Assembly: GCA_014860575.1 (NCBI GenBank)
Contig: JACZJK010000011.1
Location: 55,715 to 119,714, forward strand
Direction: 5' to 3'
DNA from: Bacteroidales bacterium
GTDB taxonomy: Bacteria > Bacteroidota > Bacteroidia > Bacteroidales > JAAYJT01
Length of the DNA stretch: 64,000 bases
Under the pieces are notes generated by a model. The model was not told where the DNA came from. It was given only the letters and a program-made list of their open reading frames with translations, and ran no database searches. Numbering within the stretch: position 1 is the stretch's first letter; each line of letters starts with the position of its first letter. Both the position numbers and the translations under genes were made by a program. Below are positions 41,408 through 52,300 of this stretch, piece after piece.

Positions 41408-41593
41408 CTGCCCGAAGTTTTGATCATATTATTGCTCCTCTTTACTCCTTCAGACTCTTAACAACTCTTTTTGCTATTTTACTCTACTACTACACTATCT
41501 CGCATAGCTTTTGCTACTTAGCAATACATTTATTCTGCACATTTAAAATCAACATATACCAATCCAATTAATTCAATTACAAACCAAAAACCA

Positions 41594-44500
41594 ATGATTA
41601 TGAAAAAACTAATTACTCTTTTAATGGCCGTTGCCTTGACCTCAACAGGCTTATGGAGTCAAACTATCGGCCCGAACCTTAATGAAGGTTTTGAGGGAGG
41701 AGTTATACCTGACAACTGGACTGTCTTAAATGTAGATGGCGGCACGCAAGTGTGGAATGCTCAGACTGTAAACCCAAATACAGGGACTTACTCTGCACGT
41801 GTAAGATATGAAAGCTCTACGCTTGACAATAATGACTGGTTGATTACACCTCCTTTATGGGTAACATCATCCACAACCGATGAAATCAGTTTCTGGATGA
41901 GAACATATAGCGCAAGCTACACAGACCCCTGGGAAGTTTTGATATCTACAACGGATACCAGCCCGGCATCTTTTACGATGATAGACAATGGCACGGGAAA
42001 TCTGGCCAGCTATGTTCAAAAAACATACTCGTTAGATTCATACGGAGATGCCATCGTATATCTTGCTGTGCGTTATATTGGTTCAAATGACTGGTATCTT
42101 TATGTGGATGATTTTGTGGGTCCACCGGTAGTCTTACCCTCATGCCCACCACCAACAGGGCTGGCAGTGAACAACATCACAACAACATCTGCAGATTTAA
42201 GCTGGACACCTGGCTTTGATGAAGATTTATGGAATGTCAAATATGGCGCTCCAGGCTTCGATCCTGATATTGCAGGCACATTGGTTTCAGGAATAAATGT
42301 AATACCACACACACTTTCAGGTCTTACACTCTTAACCAATTATGAAGTTTATGTTCAGGCAGATTGTGGTACCAAAGAAGTGAGTGATTGGGTTGGACCA
42401 GTGTCTTTCCAGACACTTGGCAATCCTCTCTCAGGCAACTATACCATCAACAGTACACTGGCGACAGGTGGAACCAATTTTGAGAGTTTCAATGATTTTG
42501 CCGCTGCTATAAACCTTGGTGGTTTTGCAGGCCCGGTGGTTGTTGATGTAGTTGCAACTACAGGCCCTTACAATGAGCAGGTTATGTTTAGCGATTTACC
42601 AAACAGCAGCGGCACAAACACGCTGACAATTAACGGCAATAACGAAATCCTGGAATACCTCTCAGCAAATACCAACGAACGCGCTACACTTAAATTTGAT
42701 GGGACCGATTATGTCACTGTGAATAATCTGATTGTTAAGGCACTGGGATCGGTAACAGGGGAATATGGCTGGGCCGTATGGCTCGCAAATGGTGCGGATT
42801 ACAATAGTTTTTATAATTCCCAGTTTGTTGCAAGCACTTCAGCTACACTGACAAATTTTGCCGGCTTTGTAACCAGCAACAGCGCTACAGGAGCCACTAC
42901 AGCAGGCCTGGCAGCAAGTAATCTGACAGTTGAGGATTGCACTGCAATTGGTGGCTATTATGGAATGATTATCAACGGACCCTCCACTGCACCTTTTTCT
43001 GACAACAATTCAATTATTAATAACGAAATCAAAGATTTCAACCTATACGGTTTATACTTGCGTGGCCAGAATAATTCCATGATTTCGGATAACATAATCA
43101 CGAGGCCAACAAGAACCACTACCGGTACCTTGTATATGCTATATGTTACCCAGGATATGACTGGAACTACAATTATGAATAATCAGATGTATGATTTCTC
43201 TCCATCAGTAGCAAGTACATCTACTGCGCACGGAATTTATGGAACTACCATAAGTGCTACTCCTGGCCAGGAATTACTCATTGCTAACAATGTGATTTTT
43301 GGCTTTCAGAATATGAATGGTATTCAATATGGCATGTATATGACAACCACTGATAACACCAGGTTTTATCACAATTCCATGTCGCTTGATAATGTTGGGC
43401 ATTCGGGATCTAGCGTAATAAGAGGGTTGTATCATTCCGGAAACCTGGCCACAATTGATTTCCGTAACAACATCATTTCAATTACTTCAAACTCAACAGG
43501 TATTAAATATTGTATGTATTTTGTTCAAACACTTGCAAATATTCCAAACCTAACAAGTGATCACAATGTATTGCATATGGGCGCTACAGTCGGAACCAAC
43601 CATTTAGTATTCTGGAACGGAGGCGGAGGTCCCAGCTTTACAACTCTAACCGATTGGCAGGCAGCCGGTGGTGGAATATATGATCAAAACAGTGTGGATG
43701 CTGATCCAACCTTTTTTACTCCTCTGTTGACTCCTTTGAATCCGGCAATGAATAATATTGGTGTAAACCTGTTAACATTTGTACCAGAAGATATCTTTGG
43801 TGTTGCCCGAACAGCAACTCCCGACCCCGGAGCAATTGAGTTTGATCCGCCCTCTTGCTTCCCACCCACTGTACCTGTCGTCTCAAACGTTACACATAAT
43901 TCAGTAACATTGAGCTGGAACCCAGGCAGTGATGAAACGTTATGGAATCTTAAATACGGAGCGCCTGGTTTTGATCCTGACATTGAAGGCACTCTTATTA
44001 CGGGTATCACAACCACCACCTACCTTCTCGAAGGCCTTGCTGAAAATACCAGCTACGACGTTTATGTGCAGGCCGATTGCAATGTTCGTTCACTTAGCAG
44101 TTGGGCCGGCCCTGCTCAGTTTACAACAATGTATGCAAATGATCTGGCTGTCATTGGCATAATCTCGCCAACGTCAAATACATGCTATGATGGCTCAGAA
44201 GTTGTTTCAATATTAATTACTAATTTGGGCGGAGCTAGTGTTGATGTTTCCTTTGATGCATCATACCAGATTGATGTAGGAACACCGGTTACCGAAACTG
44301 TGAATCTTACAATTACACCAGGAGATACAGTTACATACACATTTACCACACCAATTGATTTTGTTATAACCGAAGAATTTACTTTTGACCTTACAGTTTC
44401 TGTGGATCTGGCTTCCGATCTGAATTCTAACAATGATGAAATGGGTATGCCGGTAACCTTCTTTATTATTCCTGATCCGCCAACAGGCATTGATGGAAAT

Positions 44501-47500
44501 ACAACTGCAGGCAATACAGCTATGCTGGAAGCCACTTCCACTCTTGATGTGAAATGGTATGCCAGTACCGATCCGGGAGACCTGGACGTTTTATACACAG
44601 GAGCAGTATTTACCACACCGGTTCTTTATACTTCAACACCTTTTTATGCTGCAGCCAGTTCTGGTAGCCAGGAAAATGCCGGCAAACCTGCCCCAACAAG
44701 CACAACAAATACGTCCGGTAACAATTGGGGTCTTGTTTTTGATGTTGTCAATGCTGATGCAACTATAAGAACTGTTGATGTATATTCCGTTGGTACAGGT
44801 GGACAAATGAGTGTTGAGTTACGGGATAATGCCGGCGCCTTAATAGAAACCCTGGGGCCATTTACATACCCCTCCGGTACTACTGGTGATCCTACCATTG
44901 TGACCTTCGATTTAAACCTCTCAGTTCCTATTGGTACGGGTTACAGACTTCTTGGAGTTAGTATGTCAGGAAATCTGATCCGCGAATCCTCTGGCAACAC
45001 CTATCCTTACAATTCTCCCAGCGGTAATGTTGTAGTAACAAGTGGCTATATTTCAGGCACGAGCACAACTTATTATTGGTTTTATAATTGGGTTATTGGA
45101 GATTTTGGCTGCGAGAGTGAAAGAACCGAAGTTTGGGCCAATATGCCTGAAGGTGCAGTTGGAGGAAACGTTTCACAAGCCAGCCGGAGCGTTATTGAGG
45201 GAGCACGAGTATTTTCAAATGTGGGGAACTTCGAAGCATTCACGGACGCATTTGGTAACTACCTTATTGAAGATGTGGGTGCAGGAACCTATGACTTTTA
45301 TTGCGAGGCTGATGGGTATTTCACACAGTTGGTTGAGGATGTGGTAATACTCGAAAACCAAACAACCACATTAAACTTTGAACTGGGTTTTGCTGAGATT
45401 TCAGTTGATCCTGCCAGTATTGCAGAAGAATTACAGGAGGGTCAGACCTCAACAAAACAGCTAACCATCTCTAATCCTGGAGGAACCGAGACACTTACCT
45501 GGAGTGCCGCTGTTGGCCTTCCGGTTGGTGGCGGAAAAGCTGCACTATTTGCATATCCTGAGAACCAGGGAGAGAATACATTGTCAGGAGATGTGGATGC
45601 CAATCCTGATTCACAACAATATTTCCAAGAATTAAGCCGCAATGCTTTTGATTTATATGGATATTTCCCAACCGGTGCTCCGGGATCTGAATATTCTGTG
45701 GTAACCGATGGCCAGTATATTTACACGGCAGCATGGGATGCCAATGCTTTCAACAAATATGATATGAACGGTACCTTTATTGAGCAATTCTCCATAACCG
45801 GAGCAGGAAATGTAAGAGACCTAACCTATGACGGCCAGTATTTCTACGGTTCGGCTAACAACAATATCATATTTGAAATGAATTTTAGCACCCAGACGCT
45901 TGTTAGTTCAATCACTGCCCCTGTCGGTAACCAGATTCGTGGTATTGCCTACGATCCCGTTAATGATGGTTTCTGGGTTACAGGAACAAGTTTCTCCGGT
46001 CCTTTCAGGCTTATAAGCCGCGCTGGAGCTTTGGTTCAGGAAATAACAACTACTGTTGGTGGAATAAGTGGTCTGGCTTATGACGGCGTTTCTCCGGGAG
46101 GGCCTTATCTCTGGGCCTATACGCCAGCTTCTTCGGTAACAGGCGAACAAATTCTTGTCCAGATTAATATGACAACGGGTGCTGCGATCCAGTCAGTTGA
46201 TTTAACTAATATAGGAATATTTCAGGCGGGAGCTGTTTCAGGTGGATTAAACATCACCAACCAGGTTGTGCCAGGAGTCTGGACATTTTTAGGACTTGCA
46301 CAAAATAATGTTGTGTGGTTAATGGAACTCTCAGGTTGGTTAACACTTGATCCAACATCGGGCACAGTTGCTCCCGGTGGAAACAATGTTGTTGATGTGA
46401 ATTTCAATACTGCGGGTTTAAGTGTTGGTACATATGAGCTCAGTATAGTAATCACTCATGACGCACTGGAAGTAAACAGGGGTGTTCTGAGTATACCTGT
46501 TACTCTTGATGTTGTGGCAGCCTCCTGCCCCGCACCAAACAATTTATATGCAGCAAATATCTCCTTCACAGAAGCTGATCTCGGTTGGACTCCAGGTGGA
46601 ACCGAAGGACTTTGGAATGTTGAGGTAGGAGTACCAGGATTCACTCCCGGACAAGGGCAAAATGTTGATGGTGTTATTGGCACAGGTGATAATCCATGGT
46701 TAGTCAAGGAACTTAACCATTCAACAGATTACGAGTTTTATGTTCAGGCTGATTGCGATGAGCTCGGCGAGACCAGTATCTGGGCAGGGCCATATAGCTT
46801 TTCAACGCTTGAACTTTGCCCTGCACCAACCGCCCTCACCGCCACCAACATTACTGCTACAAGCGCTGATCTTGGATGGACAGTGGTTGGAACAGAAACC
46901 ATGTGGAATGTCGAAGTCGGTGCGTCTGGATTTACTCCCGGCACCGGCAACTCTATCCTCAGCGTAACAGCTACCATGGTTAACCCGTGGACTGCAAGCC
47001 CGCTTGATGCCATTACTACTTACGATTTCTACGTCCAGGCTGATTGCGGAAGCGGGGAAGAAAGTTCCTGGGCCGGACCATTTGAGTTTAGCACACTGTG
47101 CGGCGTTAGCGACTTGCCATTTTCCGAAGATTTCACCGGGCTTCTTGCAACACAAATTCCTGAGTGCTGGTCAAAAGCAGATTTAGGTCTTACAAACTGG
47201 GGCGCAGTGTTAACTGGCAATGCCGGAGGAACTTCACCAGAAATGAGATTCTACTTTTCACCCTCTTTCACTGGAGTATCCCGGTTGATTACCCCGCCAA
47301 TCAGCACCGGGGGTAAACTTGATCTCATGGTTAGAATGGATCAGTTCCTTGATGACTATACTACCAATGACGGAGAATATATCGCACTTGAATACTCTGT
47401 GGACGGCGGAACTAACTGGACCGAGTTCTGGCAATATCTATGCACTGCAGACTATGGCGCGGTATATGATTTGATTCCTTTTACACTTCCACCAGCTACC

Positions 47501-48859
47501 GATGAATTCCTTATCGCATTCAAATTCAGTGGATATTCATTTAACATTGACAACTGGTATTTCGATAATGTACTCATTGATGAATTGAAATATCCTGTTA
47601 CCTTTAATGTGGATGTTACTACGATCTCAGGGTTTAATTACGATACCGAAGTCATCTACATCGCCGGGGATTTCCCCGGGGCAATATGGAACGAGCCGGG
47701 AACCAACCCCAATTTGCTCATGAGCCGTGTTGGTCTAACTAATGTGTACACGATCACCCTTGATCTGCCTCCTGCAAGCTACGAGTATAAATATTTCCGC
47801 AATGCCGGCTGGGACGGCGGTGAATGGGCCGGTGGAGCTAACCGCAATATCGCTGTTGCCGGAATCGTTGAAACTGAAGATGTCTTTGGTGGAGACATCA
47901 CTTTCGCTAACCTGCAGTGGCCTCCTGATGGAACCATTACCGAGGGCGGAAGCTTCATAGCTTATGGACAGGCATTTATCCCCAACGGCATAACTGGAGC
48001 CGCCGGTGCCACCTTTGGTCTTGAAGCATGGGTAGGTGTAAGTACAACCGATACTGATCCTGCGGGATGGAGTACCTGGGTTCCTGCAACATTCAACAGC
48101 CAGTCAGGCGATAATGATGAGTTCCAGGCTGACATTGCATCCGGACTTACACCCGGAACTTACTACTATGCTTACCGCTACCGTTTTGGCCAGGTTTATG
48201 GCGAATACCTCTATGGCGGCTATAATGGCGGTTTCTGGAATGGTATCACCAATGTTTCCGGCGTACTTACTGTTAACTCAGCCGGCCCACCATCTTACAG
48301 GCTTGTTTCAGGTGCTGTTGATGATTGCCTTGATGCAACCGACGAAGTGGAAATTGATGGAGCAACTGTTGAAAATGGCGCAATCGCCGATATCCGTTCA
48401 GGAGGTATCATCACTGCCACTGACTTTGAAGTGAAAGACGGCGGAACCGCATACATGACTGCAGTCACAAGCATCACACTTGGCGATGAAGTATTGATCA
48501 CACCGGGAGCCACCGGATTGTTCCTGGCAAAGATTGATACCTTTGATCCTTGTGTATTGCCGCCAGCGCTCGTTGCTTCTGTTGAAGAGGTTATCCCGGA
48601 TATACCTGCTGTTGCATCCTTCTTCAAGGTATTCCCGAACCCGACTACCGGATCGTTCAAACTTGAGCTGACAGGAGTTGAAGAATCATCTTCCATCTCT
48701 GTTGAAATATTCGGCATGATGGGCGAAAGGGTATTCCAGGATCAACTGTTTGGTTCGATGCTGTATGAGTTTGATCTTTCCAGTATGCCTAAGGGCATCT
48801 ATTTCATCCGTGTACTCCAGGGCGATGAAATGGGAATAGAAAAAGTGATCAAACAATAA
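41594..48859 (+). CDS. Giant T9SS-secreted multidomain adhesin-like protein
   Basis: A 2421-residue surface or secreted protein; ATG at 41594, with a second in-frame ATG at 41600. Order, roughly: signal peptide 1-22; MAM/cleaved-adhesin-like jelly roll 25-175; fibronectin III-like (Fn3) module beginning CPPPTGLAVNNI; right-handed beta-helix rich in Asn/Thr (about 280-690); second Fn3; CARDB-like region; carboxypeptidase-regulatory-like domain near 1190-1260; propeller-like region; two more Fn3 modules; another jelly roll; a starch-binding-like segment; a short strand-stack domain; and a type A sorting domain at about 2340-2421 (FKVFPNPTTG, GIYFIRV, ending EKVIKQ). Adhesion or glycan binding is inferred; no catalytic motif is seen. 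Confidence 0.85.
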   Translation: MIMKKLITLLMAVALTSTGLWSQTIGPNLNEGFEGGVIPDNWTVLNVDGGTQVWNAQTVNPNTGTYSARVRYESSTLDNNDWLITPPLWVTSSTTDEISFWMRTYSASYTDPWEVLISTTDTSPASFTMIDNGTGNLASYVQKTYSLDSYGDAIVYLAVRYIGSNDWYLYVDDFVGPPVVLPSCPPPTGLAVNNITTTSADLSWTPGFDEDLWNVKYGAPGFDPDIAGTLVSGINVIPHTLSGLTLLTNYEVYVQADCGTKEVSDWVGPVSFQTLGNPLSGNYTINSTLATGGTNFESFNDFAAAINLGGFAGPVVVDVVATTGPYNEQVMFSDLPNSSGTNTLTINGNNEILEYLSANTNERATLKFDGTDYVTVNNLIVKALGSVTGEYGWAVWLANGADYNSFYNSQFVASTSATLTNFAGFVTSNSATGATTAGLAASNLTVEDCTAIGGYYGMIINGPSTAPFSDNNSIINNEIKDFNLYGLYLRGQNNSMISDNIITRPTRTTTGTLYMLYVTQDMTGTTIMNNQMYDFSPSVASTSTAHGIYGTTISATPGQELLIANNVIFGFQNMNGIQYGMYMTTTDNTRFYHNSMSLDNVGHSGSSVIRGLYHSGNLATIDFRNNIISITSNSTGIKYCMYFVQTLANIPNLTSDHNVLHMGATVGTNHLVFWNGGGGPSFTTLTDWQAAGGGIYDQNSVDADPTFFTPLLTPLNPAMNNIGVNLLTFVPEDIFGVARTATPDPGAIEFDPPSCFPPTVPVVSNVTHNSVTLSWNPGSDETLWNLKYGAPGFDPDIEGTLITGITTTTYLLEGLAENTSYDVYVQADCNVRSLSSWAGPAQFTTMYANDLAVIGIISPTSNTCYDGSEVVSILITNLGGASVDVSFDASYQIDVGTPVTETVNLTITPGDTVTYTFTTPIDFVITEEFTFDLTVSVDLASDLNSNNDEMGMPVTFFIIPDPPTGIDGNTTAGNTAMLEATSTLDVKWYASTDPGDLDVLYTGAVFTTPVLYTSTPFYAAASSGSQENAGKPAPTSTTNTSGNNWGLVFDVVNADATIRTVDVYSVGTGGQMSVELRDNAGALIETLGPFTYPSGTTGDPTIVTFDLNLSVPIGTGYRLLGVSMSGNLIRESSGNTYPYNSPSGNVVVTSGYISGTSTTYYWFYNWVIGDFGCESERTEVWANMPEGAVGGNVSQASRSVIEGARVFSNVGNFEAFTDAFGNYLIEDVGAGTYDFYCEADGYFTQLVEDVVILENQTTTLNFELGFAEISVDPASIAEELQEGQTSTKQLTISNPGGTETLTWSAAVGLPVGGGKAALFAYPENQGENTLSGDVDANPDSQQYFQELSRNAFDLYGYFPTGAPGSEYSVVTDGQYIYTAAWDANAFNKYDMNGTFIEQFSITGAGNVRDLTYDGQYFYGSANNNIIFEMNFSTQTLVSSITAPVGNQIRGIAYDPVNDGFWVTGTSFSGPFRLISRAGALVQEITTTVGGISGLAYDGVSPGGPYLWAYTPASSVTGEQILVQINMTTGAAIQSVDLTNIGIFQAGAVSGGLNITNQVVPGVWTFLGLAQNNVVWLMELSGWLTLDPTSGTVAPGGNNVVDVNFNTAGLSVGTYELSIVITHDALEVNRGVLSIPVTLDVVAASCPAPNNLYAANISFTEADLGWTPGGTEGLWNVEVGVPGFTPGQGQNVDGVIGTGDNPWLVKELNHSTDYEFYVQADCDELGETSIWAGPYSFSTLELCPAPTALTATNITATSADLGWTVVGTETMWNVEVGASGFTPGTGNSILSVTATMVNPWTASPLDAITTYDFYVQADCGSGEESSWAGPFEFSTLCGVSDLPFSEDFTGLLATQIPECWSKADLGLTNWGAVLTGNAGGTSPEMRFYFSPSFTGVSRLITPPISTGGKLDLMVRMDQFLDDYTTNDGEYIALEYSVDGGTNWTEFWQYLCTADYGAVYDLIPFTLPPATDEFLIAFKFSGYSFNIDNWYFDNVLIDELKYPVTFNVDVTTISGFNYDTEVIYIAGDFPGAIWNEPGTNPNLLMSRVGLTNVYTITLDLPPASYEYKYFRNAGWDGGEWAGGANRNIAVAGIVETEDVFGGDITFANLQWPPDGTITEGGSFIAYGQAFIPNGITGAAGATFGLEAWVGVSTTDTDPAGWSTWVPATFNSQSGDNDEFQADIASGLTPGTYYYAYRYRFGQVYGEYLYGGYNGGFWNGITNVSGVLTVNSAGPPSYRLVSGAVDDCLDATDEVEIDGATVENGAIADIRSGGIITATDFEVKDGGTAYMTAVTSITLGDEVLITPGATGLFLAKIDTFDPCVLPPALVASVEEVIPDIPAVASFFKVFPNPTTGSFKLELTGVEESSSISVEIFGMMGERVFQDQLFGSMLYEFDLSSMPKGIYFIRVLQGDEMGIEKVIKQ

Positions 48860-48872
48860 TTCTTTTGACCCA

Positions 48873-48904
48873 ACACCGCCGGTGTACGCAGCACCCGGCG
48901 GTGT
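48873..48904 (+). terminator. Hairpin after the first giant T9SS gene
   Basis: ACACCGCCGG and CCGGCGGTGT form a perfect 10-bp stem with a 12-nt loop, 14 bp after the stop codon. It is followed by a short TT rather than a long T tract. A nearly identical hairpin follows the second giant gene. Confidence 0.7.
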
Positions 48905-48950
48905 TTCCTCCGCCAAATCGCTCAGGTTTCGAGTAAACATAAACCTTCCA

Positions 48951-48989
48951 CCCCGCCAGGGATTGTAGTCCTGGCGGGGTTCTTTTTTT
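48951..48989 (+). terminator. Strong rho-independent terminator
   Basis: CCCCGCCAGG (48951-48960) and CCTGGCGGGG (48970-48979) form a perfect 10-bp stem with a 9-nt loop, followed by TTCTTTTTTT. It should end transcription of the giant gene. Confidence 0.85.
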
Positions 48990-49204
48990 CTGATAACCCC
49001 ATTTTAAAAAAGTACGCAGCCTGTCCCGATAATCATACAAGTAGTTGTACTAAAAATCAAATCCACCCCAGTAAACATACAGCTCGCCCCAATCCAAAAA
49101 CCATATTTACTACTCATCTCCCGATAGTTTTCTCCTCATAATTCATGGTTCATAATTCATAACTCACCGCTGCATAAAAAGCCCGATAAATTATTCCCAG
49201 ACTA

Positions 49205-49235
49205 TTGACTTAGCCAGCAAAATAAACTACTTTAG
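49205..49235 (+). promoter_or_regulatory. Promoter of the second giant T9SS gene
   Basis: TTGAC (49205-49209), 18-nt spacer, TACTTTAG (49228-49235): the same boxes and spacing as at 41377-41407, in otherwise different flanking sequence. Leader length about 145 nt. The remaining gap 48990-49204 shows nothing recognisable. Confidence 0.65.
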
Positions 49236-49384
49236 CAGTCTTTTTCCCCATATCTGATACAGATGAACCAAAATCCTGAGTTTCAACAACAATTCGCCCG
49301 GTTTACTCCAACCAATAAACCGGGTTCACTATACACAACTCAGTTATTAAACCAGTAATTCAACTTATGTTAAACCAAAAACCA

Positions 49385-52300
49385 ATGATTATGAGAAAAA
49401 TTACAAGACTACTTACGTTGCTGATTGCAGTATTATGTACATCAGCGCTGGTATTTGCACAAAGCAATACCATGTCCACCTCAGCAACTAAACCAATTGT
49501 TGCCAAAGAGACAATTAATAATTTGCAGAATGCTTCCATCTCAGATTTACAACAAAATGTTGAAAAGAAAACATCAATTATTCCTTATGATCCAAAGCAA
49601 CATCCTACACCCAGGCAAGGTGGCGATGATATTGCCACTGCCTTTGTAATTTCTAGCCTACCCTATTCAGCAACAGGAACAACAACAGGATATACAGACA
49701 ACTACGATGCAATTTGTCCATACAATGCACCTGGTTCCCCCGATGTAGTTTATTCCTATACACCTGCTTCGAATGGCTTTATTGATATTTCATTATGCAA
49801 TGATTTAACAGATTATGACACAAAACTTTATGTGTATGATACACAGAATCCAATAACAGGAGACGAAATTGCATGTAATGACGATGCGTGCAGTACCTTG
49901 AATTTTCCTGATCCTTATGTAAGCCAGATACTGGGTGTTGAGGTATTTAGTGGTGTCACCTACTACATTGTTGTTGATGGGTATGGTGGGGATAATGGAA
50001 ATTATGAGATCACAGTTACACAAGGGATTGAGCCTATTTCATTGGATTGTCCTCCTGGTACTGTATTTTCACTACCACCATCAGCCGGTTATAATTCTGG
50101 ATCAACCAGCGATGTAAGCCCAGGCTATAAAGTGTTTAATTTTTTCACAGGCGTAGAAGATGTTACCAGCATTCGTTGGTGGGGTGTGAATGCATTTTTC
50201 AATGGAACCAGTTGGGAGGAATGCTCAGAAGACCCCCGCGATTTCCAGGTTGAATTCTGGAACAATGATGCCGGCTTGCCTGATTTAGCTGGTGGATCGG
50301 TTGCAAACTATAATGCAACGCTTTCGGGTACACCAACCGCAAATTTCTTTAATGGTTGGGAAATTTATGAGTACAACCTGACTGTGAATGTAACATTAGG
50401 TTCCGGTTGGATTTCCATCTGGGGCAACCCTGAAGGCATAGCCAATTGTTGGTTTATGTGGATGAACACTCTCGAAACTGGTACCGTGGCACAACAGTTG
50501 GCTATTGCAACGAGTACTTTTACACCAACTACTCAACCTATGAGTATGTGTTTAGGTGGAACTCTGCCTGCCTGCCCACCCCCCTCCATGCTAACAGCAA
50601 GTAATATTCTAACTACAGAAGCCAATATAGGATGGACCCCAGGTGGTTCAGAAGTCCTTTGGAATGTAGAGGTTGGCTTAACAGGTTTTACTCCTGGAAC
50701 AGGGAATGAGGTTGCAAGTGAATATGGCACAGGTGATAACCCAATCCTGGTTAAGGATCTGACCCCCGGCACCACCTATGAAGCATATGTGCAGGCCGAT
50801 TGTGCAACCAGAGAAGAAAGCTCATGGGCCGGCCCATTGGTATTTACTACACTGTGTGAATTTACATGCCCTCCTGAAGCTATTGCTGAGAGCGAAGCCT
50901 GCGGTGATACAATTAATAATGGATGCAACCTTGTTATCCCAACTTTTGAATCAGTTAACCCCGGCGATGTTATTTGTGGCACAGTTTGGGCCGAAGACGA
51001 CTTAAGGGATACAGACTGGTTTGAACTTGTTCTGACAGAACCAACACAGGTGATCTTGCATGCATATGCCGAAACCGAGTTGGTTTTTGGATTATTGGCT
51101 GGTATTGATCCAACAAGCCCTGATTGTGCAGATGTTACAGGAATAAGTCCTTTTGATATCACAGAAATATGCACACCTGTTTCGCTTGACCTGGGTGTCC
51201 TGGTATCAGGCACGCATTGGTTCTTTGCAGGTTTGCCAATTTTTGATGGCTATCCATGTAATATCAATTACTGGCTTGAATTTGAGACGATTGAGGTTGA
51301 ATGCCCTCCTCCTACAAATCTTGTCGCCACTACCCTATCTACCACAAGCGCTGAACTTACCTGGACAGCAGGCGGTACTGAAGCTGAATGGGAAGTAGCA
51401 GTTGTTAATGCTAATGATCCGGAACCTACAAGCGGCACCGTTGTGAGTTCACCTAGCTATACTACCACAAGCCTCACCCTTGGTTCTAGCTACGATGCCT
51501 ATGTACGTGCAATCTGCGTTACTCGGGCACTGAGTTTCTGGACAAAAATAACCTTTGCTGTTAATTATTGTCCGGCAGGGCCGACTTCTGCTGACGATTC
51601 GGATTTATTCAGGGTACAGATTACCGGACCAGATGTAAACTTTGACCACAACGTTGGTTGCACCGGAATTCTCGGAGCACAGGATTTTACCGGCCTTGGT
51701 GCAATACAGTTGCAACAGGGGGTTGAGTACACAATGACACTCACTATGGGGCAGTGCGGAACAGGGGCTTATACAAATGTTGGTAAAGCCTGGGCAGACT
51801 GGGATCAGGATGTTGCTCTCGTCGAGCCAGATGAACGCTTAGGTGTAGTGCAGGGAGCTACTTCACCAACCGGCGTTGCATATAATTTCAACTTCACTGT
51901 TCCGCTTGACGCTGAGCTTGGTATGACTGGTCTGCGTGTGATGCAGCGTGAAACATCGGATCCGCTAACGGTTACTCCTTGCGCAGTTTATAGCTGGGGG
52001 TCTGTTCATGATTACCTGATTGAAGTACTTCCACCACCCGCTTCACCAGTATTTAGCATTCTACCTACTGATTGGGATTTTGGAGACATCGAAGTTGGCC
52101 AACAATCAGCACCCAAAGTTTTCACCATCAGCAATGAAGGGCCGGGCGTTTTAACAGTTTCTGCTCCTACATTGGACAATAATGTTGATTTTACACTTGA
52201 TTACGAAGCCACCGATTATCCTGCTGAACTGGAAGGCACTGAAACAGTTACTTTCAATGTGGTATTTCATCCTCAATCAACAGGTCCTGCTACCGGAGAG